A stretch of DNA of 61,774 nucleotides from JAKAGZ01 sp964595355 (GTDB lineage Bacteria > Bacteroidota > Ignavibacteria > Ignavibacteriales > Ignavibacteriaceae), in the NCBI GenBank assembly GCA_964595355.1, contig CAZQQD010000003.1, positions 1 to 61,774 on the forward strand. Direction: 5' to 3'. Position numbers and translations under genes: made by a program. Numbering within the stretch: position 1 is the stretch's first letter; each line of letters begins with the position of its first letter. Shown here one piece after another: positions 1 through 8,756 of this stretch. The notes below the pieces were generated by a model. It made no database searches and had not been told where the DNA came from. It saw nothing but the letters and a program-made list of their open reading frames with translations.

Positions 1-1259
1 CCGATATCATTTCTGTAGTAAATGTCTGTAAAATGAATCTTTTTCAATGCCTCGTAAGCTTTAGTTTGAGCAAATTTCAAATCATTTGCTTTTGTAACAG
101 CAGTAACCCCAAGCACTCTTCCCCCATTCGTGACAATGTGATTATTATTTCTTGCTGTTCCCGCCTGGTAAACAAATACTTCACCATCATTGATTGAATC
201 AAGACCTGTAATAGTGTAACCCTTCTCATAATTCTCCGGGTAACCCTTTGATGCTGCAACAACGCAAACCGCAGCTCCACCTGAATATTTAACTGCTCTT
301 TTATCCAGTTTGCCAGAAGCGGCTGAAAATAAAAATTTAAGGAAATCTCCTTCCAGTAATGGCAATACTGCCTGAGCTTCAGGATCTCCAAACCGGCAGT
401 TGAATTCAACAACTTTTGGCCCAGCATCTGTAATCATCAACCCCGCATATAAGCACCCTATAAACGTTCTTCCTTCTTTTGCCATAGCTTTAATTGTCGG
501 AACTATTATTTTTTTCTCAATCTCTTTTAATAATTCTTTTGTTCCTATTGGTGCAGGTGAATAAGCCCCCATTCCACCGGTATTTTTGCCTGTATCATTA
601 TCGCCTATTCTTTTGTGATCTTGTGAGGATGGTAAACAAATAAAATTCTTTCCATCTGTAATTGCAAAAATTGAAAGCTCCTCCCCTTTCATAAATTCTT
701 CAACTATTATCTTTTCACCCGATGGTCCGAAAACTTTATGAACAAATATTTCTTCTATTGCAGATGAAACTTCAGGAAAATTATTGCATATCAGTACTCC
801 TTTGCCCGCAGCAAGTCCGTCTGCTTTAATTACGCAAGGATAAGAAATATGCTTTAAATAGTTTAGCGCTTCTTCCCGTTGAGTATAATCAAACTCAACA
901 TAATTGGCTGTAGGGATTTTATATTTTTTCATCAATCCCTTGGCATAGGACTTATGCGCTTCTATTTCCGCTGCTTTTGAATCTGGTCCAAATACTATAA
1001 AATTTTTACTTCGTAAATAGTCAGCTAGCCCGTCAACGAGGGGTTGTTCCGGACCCACCACAATTAATTCTATTTCCTTTCCCTTGCAGAAGTTGGCAAT
1101 GTCACTGAAATTTGAAATGTTAATTGAGATATTTTCTCCAAATTGTTCTGTGCCCGGATTACCTGTTGCAATATAAAGTTTCTCTAATATCGGACTTAAG
1201 GAAATTTTATGAGCAATGGCACTCTCACGTCCACCGGATCCAATTAGTAAAACATTCAT
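1..1259 (-). CDS. purD: Phosphoribosylamine-glycine ligase (GAR synthetase), 3' end cut by window edge
   Basis: Second step of de novo purine synthesis: ATP-dependent joining of glycine to phosphoribosylamine in the cytoplasm. I translated the minus strand from the ATG at 1259-1257 through about position 541 and found one uninterrupted frame; the remainder was only spot-checked. It starts MNVLLIGSGGRES, shows GPEQPL near residues 69-74, the ATP-grasp segment KADGLAAGKGV, and NTGGMGAYSP. The frame still reads into the window edge with an RNDIG-like end, about 419 codons, so only a few C-terminal residues are missing compared with the usual 420-430. The start overlaps the stop of the upstream glycosyltransferase gene (ATGA), which suggests translational coupling. 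Confidence 0.95.
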   Translation of the reverse strand, partial: MNVLLIGSGGRESAIAHKISLSPILEKLYIATGNPGTEQFGENISINISNFSDIANFCKGKEIELIVVGPEQPLVDGLADYLRSKNFIVFGPDSKAAEIEAHKSYAKGLMKKYKIPTANYVEFDYTQREEALNYLKHISYPCVIKADGLAAGKGVLICNNFPEVSSAIEEIFVHKVFGPSGEKIIVEEFMKGEELSIFAITDGKNFICLPSSQDHKRIGDNDTGKNTGGMGAYSPAPIGTKELLKEIEKKIIVPTIKAMAKEGRTFIGCLYAGLMITDAGPKVVEFNCRFGDPEAQAVLPLLEGDFLKFLFSAASGKLDKRAVKYSGGAAVCVVAASKGYPENYEKGYTITGLDSINDGEVFVYQAGTARNNNHIVTNGGRVLGVTAVTKANDLKFAQTKAYEALKKIHFTDIYYRNDI

Positions 1260-2539
1260 AAATCAGCCTTGACTAAAAAAGAAAATTGTTTGGTAAGTTC
1301 TTCTGTCAAATTATCTCTTCTGTGTTTTTCAATAAATTCTTCATCGGGTACAGGAAATTGGTTTTTGTTATATAGTTCATAAATATTCAGAATCATATTT
1401 TTAATTCCTTCAATGTCATCAGGTTCGGTAAAAAATGAAGCTTTATATTCCAAAAGTGAATTTTTCAATGCTCCGTCAGGAACACATGCTAAAATTGGTT
1501 TTCGGGTTCCGAAATATTCATAGAGCTTTCCGCTTGAAACTGTATCTGCATTTCTGGTTTTACCAACCATCATCCATAATACATCACTTGAAACAGATTT
1601 TTTCAAGGCTTCTTTATGACTCAAGTACCCGTGGTTCTTTACAAACTCCTGCAATTCTAATTTTTTAATTAATTTTTCGTTTTCTTTTCTAAGAATTCCA
1701 ACAAAATTTAATTCAATGCTTGTTGCTATCTCGGGCCTTTCTATCAAAAGTTTTTTGAATGCTTTTAAAAAATATTTGGGTGTAATAGATTCATAAAATA
1801 TACCACTATAAGTTAGAATCATTTTTGCTTTCATTTTCTTTTCAATCGTGAGTCCATAAAAATCATCTGGATCAAAACCATGGGGTAAAATAAGTACATC
1901 TTCAAATCTCAGAAATTTATAATTAGATAATAATTTTTCTTTGATCTTTCTATTTGTAACTGCAATTTTATCTACTGTTTTTAACACATCATATTCCATT
2001 TTTTTATGAAGAGATTTGTGTAATGGCGTTGGATAAAATCCAAATTGATTTCCATACCAGAGATCCCGGTAATCAATCATAAAAGGTAGGTTAAATTCAT
2101 TTTTTAGCTTTACACCCGTTCTAAAAGACGAAAAAGGCGGACCGCTTGTAAATATTAAATCATATTTTTCGTTTTGTAAAAGTTCACGCGCTTTTCTGAT
2201 AGCTTTATTGCACCACCCTGTTTTATTATCAGGAATAAAAAAAGTTGCACTCAAGCGACTTAAAAATTTCCTGACTATCTCAGTTGGCATTTTAATAGTT
2301 CCCTTACGAGCTAGTCTTGAATTAATATCACTTCCGCCAACCCTTACTATCTTAATTTTTGCTTTTTCCGCTTCTTGAAGTAAACTGTAATCGTGTGCAT
2401 AGTATGCAGTAGGGCCTGTTGTCAAAACAGTTGGTTCCCAGTTAAAATTTTTCATATACTTAACAAACTTCAGGGTCCTTTGTACGCCGCTGAGACCCAT
2501 CGGTGGGAAATAGTAGGCAATTACTAACACTTTAAACAT
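1256..2539 (-). CDS. Glycosyltransferase family 4 (GT-B fold)
   Basis: A 427-residue cytoplasmic glycosyltransferase. The N-terminus (VLVIAYYFPPMGLSGVQRTLKFV) has the usual GT4 opening with a Pro-Pro-x-Gly-Gly-like acceptor loop. The C-terminal half has SGIFYESITPKYFLKAFKKL and the donor-binding region SSGKLYEYFGTRKPILACVPDGA, where GT4 enzymes place the nucleotide-sugar-binding Glu. Length is normal for the family. The stop overlaps the purD start by four bases. Donor and acceptor cannot be read from the sequence. It lies outside the main polysaccharide locus, so it may act on another glycan. Confidence 0.85.
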   Translation of the reverse strand: MFKVLVIAYYFPPMGLSGVQRTLKFVKYMKNFNWEPTVLTTGPTAYYAHDYSLLQEAEKAKIKIVRVGGSDINSRLARKGTIKMPTEIVRKFLSRLSATFFIPDNKTGWCNKAIRKARELLQNEKYDLIFTSGPPFSSFRTGVKLKNEFNLPFMIDYRDLWYGNQFGFYPTPLHKSLHKKMEYDVLKTVDKIAVTNRKIKEKLLSNYKFLRFEDVLILPHGFDPDDFYGLTIEKKMKAKMILTYSGIFYESITPKYFLKAFKKLLIERPEIATSIELNFVGILRKENEKLIKKLELQEFVKNHGYLSHKEALKKSVSSDVLWMMVGKTRNADTVSSGKLYEYFGTRKPILACVPDGALKNSLLEYKASFFTEPDDIEGIKNMILNIYELYNKNQFPVPDEEFIEKHRRDNLTEELTKQFSFLVKADL

Positions 2540-2588
2540 TCGGCAGAATCCAGAATTTTGATTATAAACTATCTTAAAATTTCAAAGC

Positions 2589-4052
2589 TCAGGTGTGATA
2601 ATTCGGAGCTTCTTTTGTAATAATAACATCGTGTGGATGACTTTCTTTTAATCCCGCTAATGTGATTTTAACGAATTTAGATCTAGTTTTAAGCTGCTTA
2701 ATATTTTTAACACCGCAATAACCCATTGCCGCTCTTAATCCCCCCACCAGTTGATAAATAGTATCCGCTAAAGGCCCTTTGAACGGTACTCTTCCCTCTA
2801 CTCCCTCAGGAACCAGTTTCGCAATATCATCTTCAACATCCTGAAAATACCTGTCTTTACTTCCCTTTTTCATTGCTGAAAGCGAGCCCATTCCTCTATA
2901 AATCTTAAAACTTCTTCCTTCATAAAGTACTTTTTCGCCTGGTGTTTCATCAACACCAGCAAACAGCCCCCCGATCATTACAGAGTCTGCTCCCGCTGCT
3001 ACTGCTTTTGGAACGTCACCAGTTTGCTTGATGCCACCATCTGCAATAATAGGAATTCCCTTCTTTCCCACAGCTCTGTATGCTTCACTAACTGCGGTAA
3101 TTTGAGGAACACCTACACCAGCTACTACTCGTGTCGTACAAATAGATCCCGGACCAATGCCTACCTTTATAGCATCAACTTTACAATTAGAGAGTTCAAG
3201 TGCAGCATCATATGTACCTATATTACCAACAATTAACTGTTCATATTTAAACTTTTTCCTTACTTCCTTAACTGCTTTCAAAACCCCCATTGAATGCCCA
3301 TGCGCTGTATCAATTACTATTGTATCCGCTCCGGCTTTTACTAGTGCTGATACTCTTTCAATGGTATCGCTTGTAACTCCTACTGCTGCTCCTACTCTCA
3401 GTCTCCCAAGATTGTCTTTACATGCAAAAGGATGCTTGGTCTTCTTTTGAATATCCTTAAATGTAATTAGGCCTTTTAATTTATAGTCTTTATCTACAAC
3501 AGGAAGTTTTTCAATTTTATATTTTTGAAGTATTTTTTCGGCTTTCTCTAGAGTTGTCCCTTGGGGAGCACTAATCAGGTTTTCATATGTCATTAACTCT
3601 TTAACTTTCAATTTAGGATTTGGTGAAAATCTAAGATCTCTGTTTGTTAAAATACCCACTAATTTTCCTTTATCGTCTACAACTGGGATTCCGGAAATAC
3701 TATACTTTTTCATTAACTCAAGAGCATAACCTATTGTTTGGTCAGCTGTTAATGTAACCGGATTTTGTATCATCCCACTTTCTGATCTTTTCACTTTGTC
3801 AATCTCAGAGCTTTGTTCTTCCATTGACATATTTTTATGAAGAATACCTATACCACCTTCCCTTGCAATTGCTATTGCCATATCTGCTTCGGTAACTGTA
3901 TCCATTGCAGCTGAAATAAGTGGAATATTTAATTTGATTTGAGGTGTTAAAAATGTACTGATATCTACTTCTCTCGGGAGCACGCCAGATTTGGCGGGTT
4001 CTAGCAGAACATCATCAAATGTCAAACCTTCTTTTATCAAATTGTTTTTCAT
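2589..4052 (-). CDS. guaB: Inosine-5'-monophosphate dehydrogenase
   Basis: Oxidises IMP to XMP with NAD+, the committed step to GMP. The 487 residues match full-length bacterial IMPDH. It opens with LTFDDVLLEPAKSGVLPREVDI, has two CBS modules at roughly residues 95-210 (TIGYALELMKKYSISGIPVVDD and TLEKAEKILQKYKIEKLPVVDK), and the catalytic-Cys loop GPGSICTTR near residue 300. IIADGGIKQTGD and the flap sequence GMGSLSAMK follow. An intrinsic terminator lies between this gene and the acyl-CoA dehydrogenase gene upstream, so guaB is probably transcribed on its own. Confidence 0.97.
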   Translation of the reverse strand: MKNNLIKEGLTFDDVLLEPAKSGVLPREVDISTFLTPQIKLNIPLISAAMDTVTEADMAIAIAREGGIGILHKNMSMEEQSSEIDKVKRSESGMIQNPVTLTADQTIGYALELMKKYSISGIPVVDDKGKLVGILTNRDLRFSPNPKLKVKELMTYENLISAPQGTTLEKAEKILQKYKIEKLPVVDKDYKLKGLITFKDIQKKTKHPFACKDNLGRLRVGAAVGVTSDTIERVSALVKAGADTIVIDTAHGHSMGVLKAVKEVRKKFKYEQLIVGNIGTYDAALELSNCKVDAIKVGIGPGSICTTRVVAGVGVPQITAVSEAYRAVGKKGIPIIADGGIKQTGDVPKAVAAGADSVMIGGLFAGVDETPGEKVLYEGRSFKIYRGMGSLSAMKKGSKDRYFQDVEDDIAKLVPEGVEGRVPFKGPLADTIYQLVGGLRAAMGYCGVKNIKQLKTRSKFVKITLAGLKESHPHDVIITKEAPNYHT

Positions 4053-4080
4053 ATTTTAGTTTCTCAATTATAATATAACT

Positions 4081-4103
4081 AAAAAGCCACGTTAAGTGGC
4101 TTT
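4081..4103 (-). terminator. Rho-independent terminator after the acyl-CoA dehydrogenase gene
   Basis: On the minus strand the arms AAAGCCAC and GTGGCTTT (8 bp, loop of five) are followed by a run of T. It sits just downstream of the acyl-CoA dehydrogenase stop and upstream of the guaB start. Confidence 0.8.
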
Positions 4104-4112
4104 GATAATTCT

Positions 4113-5282
4113 TTATTCAAAAGCAGGATAACCTGTTATATCTTCACCAACAATTAAAGTATGCATCTCGTGTGTACCCTCATATGTTTTAACAGATTCA
4201 AGATTAGCAGAATGCCTCATGATCGGGTATTCATCTAAAATACCATTTGCTCCCAAAATCTCACGTGATATCCGTGCTACCTCCAAAGCTTTTTCACAAT
4301 TATTTCTTTTTGCAAGTGAAACATGAGTATGCCTCAGAGTTTTATTATCTTTCATTCTCCCCAACTGAATATTTAGTAACTGAGCTTTTGTAATTTCAGT
4401 TAGAATATAAACGAGTTTTTCTTGCGTCATTTGGTAGGCTGCAATTGGCTTGCTGAACTGTATTCTGGATTTAGCATAATTTAGAGCGGTTTCATAACAA
4501 GCCATCATTGCCCCTACTACACCAAAAGCAATCCCATATCTTGCCTGATTAAGGCACATCAGAGCATTCTTTAATCCATCTGTTTTGGGAAGCAAATTCT
4601 TCTCTGGAACAAAAACATTATCAAATACCAACTCAGAAGTTACTGATGCTCTAAGTGAATGTTTTCCTTTCATTTCGGGTGCTGTAAAACCTTTAAAGTC
4701 TTTTTCTACTAAGAAGCCTCTTACGATGCCATCCAGTTTTGCCCAAACAACAGCTACGTCAGCAATAGTTCCGTTTGTAATCCACATTTTGGCACCGTTG
4801 AGTTTATATCCTCCATCAACCTTTTCTGCTTTTGTTACCATTCCTCCCGGATTGGAACCATAATCAGGTTCGGTCAAACCGAAACAACCTATCTTCTCCC
4901 CTTTTGCAAGTTTAGGCAACCAGTAATCCTTTTGCTCTTCGCTTCCAAAAGTAAATATCGGATACATTACCAGGGCACTTTGTACAGAGACAAAACTTCT
5001 GACTCCACTATCACCTCTTTCAAGTTCCTGCATTACCAAACCATAAGCAACATTATTCAGTTCAGCACATCCATATTTTTGAGGTAAGTTTGTACCAAGT
5101 AGGCCCAGTTCTGCCATTTTAGGGATTAAATCCATTGGGAAAGTGCTTTCGCGGTTATGTTTTTCTATTATTGGAATGACCTCTTCAGACACAAATTCCC
5201 TGACTGAATTCCTGATCATTATCTCTTCCTCAGACAGGAGCGATTCAATATTAAAATAGTCCACTCCCTGGAACTTCTGCAT
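4113..5282 (-). CDS. Acyl-CoA dehydrogenase, glutaryl-CoA dehydrogenase-like
   Basis: FAD-dependent alpha,beta-dehydrogenation of an acyl-CoA. The 389 residues cover the N-terminal helical, middle beta and C-terminal helical domains. FGLTEPDYGSNPGGM and WITNGTIADVAVVWAK are the FAD and substrate region. The C-terminal YEGTHEMH places the catalytic base at about Glu368, and TGYPAFE ends the protein as in glutaryl-CoA dehydrogenases. Arg95-Ser96 (VRSFVSVQSALVM) corresponds to the Arg-Ser pair that binds the distal carboxylate of glutaryl-CoA in the characterised human enzyme. A dicarboxylyl-CoA substrate is therefore plausible, but decarboxylation cannot be judged. No lysine-degradation genes lie nearby. 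Confidence 0.88.
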   Translation of the reverse strand: MQKFQGVDYFNIESLLSEEEIMIRNSVREFVSEEVIPIIEKHNRESTFPMDLIPKMAELGLLGTNLPQKYGCAELNNVAYGLVMQELERGDSGVRSFVSVQSALVMYPIFTFGSEEQKDYWLPKLAKGEKIGCFGLTEPDYGSNPGGMVTKAEKVDGGYKLNGAKMWITNGTIADVAVVWAKLDGIVRGFLVEKDFKGFTAPEMKGKHSLRASVTSELVFDNVFVPEKNLLPKTDGLKNALMCLNQARYGIAFGVVGAMMACYETALNYAKSRIQFSKPIAAYQMTQEKLVYILTEITKAQLLNIQLGRMKDNKTLRHTHVSLAKRNNCEKALEVARISREILGANGILDEYPIMRHSANLESVKTYEGTHEMHTLIVGEDITGYPAFE

Positions 5283-5344
5283 CCGGACTCTCCATTAATT
5301 CAAAATTATTTAGCTATAAAGTTAACCTTTAGGCGCTTTACAAG

Positions 5345-5359
5345 CAATTATAGTTATTC
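5345..5359. promoter_or_regulatory. Candidate metalloregulator operator upstream of the metal-transport operon
   Basis: CAATTATAGTTATTC is an imperfect 6-3-6 inverted repeat 68 bases before the first small protein gene. It resembles the perfect 6-3-6 repeat CAATAATCGTTATTG at 10137-10151, 57 bases before the TonB-receptor gene, with 12 of 15 positions alike. The shared element ahead of two units of one metal locus suggests a common Fur/Zur/MntR-type regulator. This is inference: short AT-rich palindromes are common in such DNA. Confidence 0.35.
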
Positions 5360-5426
5360 AAAATAATCCGTTTATAAAAATAGAATTGACCTATATAGCA
5401 TATATTTTTATATTAAGTTATAATAA

Positions 5427-5780
5427 ATGAAAAAAGATATTAAAAAATATAGAAAACGTTTCGGCATTTTATTCCTGTCTGTTTATACCGTTTTTGTACT
5501 GGTAGGAGTATTCCACTACCATCAATACAATTTAGACCGGAAAGCTACTTTTTCAAATGCTGTTTCTACCAACCGTGTAACCGATCTAAGTTCTGATTTT
5601 TTTAGCATTTGCAGCCTTCACCAGTTTGCTCATTCAATAAATAATTTTCACTATTCCTCTTCCCGTATTGTCCAGTCTTTAAGCCTTTTGGAATCCCGAA
5701 TAAGACTCGTTGAGACAAAAGATATAAAGACATTAAATTACTCTTACCTTTCCCTGCGTGCACCACCAATAAATTCATAA
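5427..5780 (+). CDS. Undescribed small membrane-anchored protein, first of a paralogous pair
   Basis: A 117-residue protein I cannot assign to a named family. One hydrophobic N-terminal segment (about residues 13-29) is followed at once by FHYH (29-32). Then come TDLSSDFFSICSLHQ (52-66), NNFHYSSS (72-79) and a C-terminal LRAPP. It aligns without gaps over its first 80 residues with the protein at 9641-10015, and both end in RAPP. His30, His32, Cys62, His65 and His75 are shared and could bind metal. The likely layout is an inner-membrane anchor with a periplasmic domain. It is the first gene of the metal-transport operon, 99 bases before the outer-membrane barrel gene. The layout (anchor, HxH, Cys, terminal R-x-P-P) recalls DUF2946-type small proteins near metal genes, but I cannot show homology. 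Confidence 0.75.
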   Translation: MKKDIKKYRKRFGILFLSVYTVFVLVGVFHYHQYNLDRKATFSNAVSTNRVTDLSSDFFSICSLHQFAHSINNFHYSSSRIVQSLSLLESRIRLVETKDIKTLNYSYLSLRAPPINS

Positions 5781-5879
5781 TCAATCCTTAAACACAACCG
5801 GAGAATATTCTTCTACGATAGGAAATTTTATTCCTGAAGGGTTTACTCTACAAGTCCGTATGAATTTATTGGAGTTTTC

Positions 5880-7070
5880 ATGAAAAAATATATTTTAAGT
5901 TTTGTTGCTGTAATAGCATTACTAAGTTCTACTTATTCACAATCAAATGTAAATCCTGATATTAGTCTAATAGGAACGTTTAATACATTTACAGACCTGA
6001 CGAAAGACTCTCCTAATAAAGGGAAATTGATTTTTGAAACACCTGAAATGGAATTGTTTGTTGATGGCTATCTGAATCCGTATGCAAAGGCAACAGGTAA
6101 TATTTCATATGAAGGTGGAGAATTTTCCGTTGAAGAATTATATGCTGAAATTGTCAGAGGTTTGCCTTTAGATATACAGATAAAAGCCGGCAAATACCTT
6201 GTCGGTTTTGGACAGCTAAATATAGTACACGCACATGCCTGGCCTTTCATAGACAGGCCTTTATTTCACCAGGTTTACTTCGGCCCAGACGGATTTAATG
6301 ATATTGGAGCAAATTTTAGCTTCATACTTCCGACAACGTCTTTCTATTCAAATCTTGACATCGGTATTTTCAAAGGCGATGCAATTGGTAAGAATGAAGT
6401 TTCAAACCCTAATGACGCTCAAAGTATTATTGACCACCGAGGAAGAAGCCCCATATTTATCGGAAGGCTTGGTACATTTTTTCAGGTTAGTGATTATGGA
6501 AATTTAGGCGTAGGACTTGACGCATCTTATGGGTTACATTCTAAAACGAATTTTAATCTTACGGGAGATTTCACTAAACCACCTGTAACTGAAAATTTAT
6601 ATTACACTTACCTTGGACTGGATTTTAAATATAAATACAGACCTGACGACTATACTGCACTGACAATTCAAGGAGAAGGAATTCTTAATCACAGAGATGT
6701 TCTTCGTAACGGTTTTTACGGAGTGAATTCTTTTACACAAAATATGGAAAAAATTAATACTTATGGAGCTTTTATTTATATAGACTATTTATTTGACAAA
6801 ATGTACAGTTTCGGCGCAAAGTACGATTACACCAATGGAATATTAGGCGATACACCTGCTTACAATACTTTATCAAACGATGATCAAAATAATACCCAGG
6901 GTATTTCGGGCTGGTTCGGCTATTATCCTATTGAACATACACTTGCCTTTAGGCTGGGTGTACAGCATTTGATCTATAATTACGCTAATGGAGCTTCAAG
7001 AGATCCTTCAACTATTTTCACCTTGCAAATGATATTTTCTCTTGGCCCGCATAAAGCACATCCATTTTAA
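5880..7070 (+). CDS. Outer-membrane beta-barrel (porin-like) protein of the metal-transport locus
   Basis: A 396-residue secreted protein. Residues 1-20 (MKKYILSFVAVIALLSSTYS) form a signal peptide. The rest has alternating hydrophobic and polar beta-strand patterns, many aromatic girdle residues and a C-terminal Phe, as expected of a barrel assembled by BAM. The segment AGKYLVGFGQLNIVHAHAWPFIDRP carries a His-x-His pair that may face a metal. GGAG-type spacing (TTGGAGTTTTC) gives a good ribosome site just before the ATG. It precedes the ABC binding-protein gene by 25 bases, so a role in bringing Zn2+ or Mn2+ across the outer membrane is inferred from context only. Confidence 0.75.
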   Translation: MKKYILSFVAVIALLSSTYSQSNVNPDISLIGTFNTFTDLTKDSPNKGKLIFETPEMELFVDGYLNPYAKATGNISYEGGEFSVEELYAEIVRGLPLDIQIKAGKYLVGFGQLNIVHAHAWPFIDRPLFHQVYFGPDGFNDIGANFSFILPTTSFYSNLDIGIFKGDAIGKNEVSNPNDAQSIIDHRGRSPIFIGRLGTFFQVSDYGNLGVGLDASYGLHSKTNFNLTGDFTKPPVTENLYYTYLGLDFKYKYRPDDYTALTIQGEGILNHRDVLRNGFYGVNSFTQNMEKINTYGAFIYIDYLFDKMYSFGAKYDYTNGILGDTPAYNTLSNDDQNNTQGISGWFGYYPIEHTLAFRLGVQHLIYNYANGASRDPSTIFTLQMIFSLGPHKAHPF

Positions 7071-7095
7071 TAATGATTTGAACTACGAGGTAAAA

Positions 7096-7971
7096 ATGAA
7101 AAAACTAATAATTCTCTTTTTAATGATTACAAGTAGTATCGCTTTTGCTGATGTAAAAGCAGTAGCCACAACTACGATAATTTATGACCTGGTTAAAAAC
7201 ATAGGTGGTGATAAAGTTGACGTTGACTACCTTTGCCGGGGCAATCAGGATCCACATTTCCTTGAAGTTATGCCAAGCTATATGCTAAAATTAAGAAACG
7301 CAGACCTTGTATTTAAGATAGGACTTGACCTTGAAAAATGGCTTCCACAATTAATTGATGGATCGAGAAATACAAATGTTCAGATAATTGACCTTTCACA
7401 GGCCATTGATAAAAAAGAAGTACCTACAACTAAAATGGATGCCCGCTACGGCGATGTACATCCATATGGTAACCCGCATTATTATCTTGACCCGGTTGAC
7501 GTAAAAATAATGGCTCAGGAAGTCTTTAACGCTCTAGCTACACAGGATCCTGAAAATACCAATTATTACAAAAAAACTTACGACGATTATATCAAAAAGC
7601 TTAGCTCAAAAATAGATGAATGGAACAGGAAAATGGCAAAGGTCAAAGGAGAACCAATAGTGTTTTTCCATTCAAGCTGGATTTACTTTGCAGATCAATA
7701 TGGAATTAAAATAGCAGGTTATGTTGAGCCAAAACCAGGGATTCCGCCAACCCCTTCTCACAATGCAGATGTAATAAACTTGATCAAAAAAGGTGGAGTA
7801 AAATTAATTGTAATGGAAAATTACTACAGCGATTCTGCCCCCAACCAAATATCACGATTGACTGGTGCAAAGGTTATTAAAGTACCTGTCGGTGTTTTCG
7901 GAATGGATGGAGTTGACAGCTATTTTAAAATGATGGATTATATAATTAATCAAATTGTAAATAATAGTTAA
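7096..7971 (+). CDS. Zinc/manganese-type ABC transporter substrate-binding protein
   Basis: Cluster A-I (ZnuA/TroA/MntC-type) periplasmic metal-binding protein of 291 residues. The start at 7096 is chosen because GAGG (7087-7090) lies five bases upstream and a signal peptide (MKKLIILFLMITSSIAFA) begins there; an upstream start at 7042 would place 18 extra residues in front of it. Likely ligands are His54 (NQDPHFLEVMP), His128 (NPHYYLDP), His192 (FFHSSW) and an acidic residue around Glu241-Asp246. The long His-rich loop of many ZnuA proteins is absent, so Mn2+ or Fe2+ remains possible. The ATPase and permease genes follow directly. Confidence 0.93.
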   Translation: MKKLIILFLMITSSIAFADVKAVATTTIIYDLVKNIGGDKVDVDYLCRGNQDPHFLEVMPSYMLKLRNADLVFKIGLDLEKWLPQLIDGSRNTNVQIIDLSQAIDKKEVPTTKMDARYGDVHPYGNPHYYLDPVDVKIMAQEVFNALATQDPENTNYYKKTYDDYIKKLSSKIDEWNRKMAKVKGEPIVFFHSSWIYFADQYGIKIAGYVEPKPGIPPTPSHNADVINLIKKGGVKLIVMENYYSDSAPNQISRLTGAKVIKVPVGVFGMDGVDSYFKMMDYIINQIVNNS

Positions 7972-8004
7972 TATTTAGTAATTAAAGAATAACCATAGCA
8001 TAAA

Positions 8005-8754
8005 ATGGAAAAAGAAATAATAAAATTTAATGATGTTACTATAGGATATGGTAAGAAAAAAATAATCGAAAATATAAGTGTTTCAATTTATGAAAACGAT
8101 TTTGTTGGAATTGTTGGTCCCAATGGAGCGGGAAAAACAACTTTCTTAAAAACATTATTAGGAACCCTGAAACCATTATCAGGAACCATAAAAAAAAATT
8201 CCCACAGGTTTGGGTATGTACCACAGAGAGATACTGTACAACCTCTTCTCCCTTACACCGTTGAAGATGTAGTTATGATGGGTAGATATTCATTGATGGG
8301 AACATTTGGCAAACCGGGAAAAAATGATAAAGAGGCCGTTGAGGCGAGTCTTTCTCATGTAGGTATTCATCACCTTAAAGGTTTTAATTACAATAGTTTA
8401 TCTGGAGGACAAAGACAAAGGACCCTGATAGCACGTGCTTTAGCGGTCGAGCCGAACATATTGATACTTGACGAGCCGACAAATGGGATGGATACCCCTT
8501 CTCATTACACCTTGCTTGATCTGATCTCAGGATTGCACGACGAGAATAAACTGACAATTCTTCTTGTAAGCCATTTACTAAGTGACGTTGCGAATGGAGT
8601 TAAAAGATTAATACTTATGGAGAAAGATTTCTTTCAGGTAGGACCAATTGAAGAAGTATTATCTGAAGAGAATCTGAAAAAAACTTATTCTTCTGATTTT
8701 AATGTTAATAAAATAGAGGAAGAATATATTATCACATCAAAACACAGGAAATAA
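8005..8754 (+). CDS. Metal ABC transporter ATP-binding protein (ZnuC/MntB-like)
   Basis: A 249-residue cytoplasmic ATPase that powers metal import. Walker A is GPNGAGKTT (about 38-46), the Q-loop region is FGYVPQRD, the signature is LSGGQRQR (about 131-138), Walker B is ILILDEPTNGMD, and the H-loop is LLVSHLLSD. It lies 33 bases after the binding-protein gene and two bases before the permease frame, so it is clearly part of the same operon. Confidence 0.95.
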   Translation: MEKEIIKFNDVTIGYGKKKIIENISVSIYENDFVGIVGPNGAGKTTFLKTLLGTLKPLSGTIKKNSHRFGYVPQRDTVQPLLPYTVEDVVMMGRYSLMGTFGKPGKNDKEAVEASLSHVGIHHLKGFNYNSLSGGQRQRTLIARALAVEPNILILDEPTNGMDTPSHYTLLDLISGLHDENKLTILLVSHLLSDVANGVKRLILMEKDFFQVGPIEEVLSEENLKKTYSSDFNVNKIEEEYIITSKHRK

Positions 8755-8756
8755 AA

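Noticed and set aside
77..427. 116-codon frame on the minus strand inside purD
   Set aside because: It is out of phase with the purD frame, which is intact in every part I read (the purD 3' stretch was only spot-checked) and explains the region.
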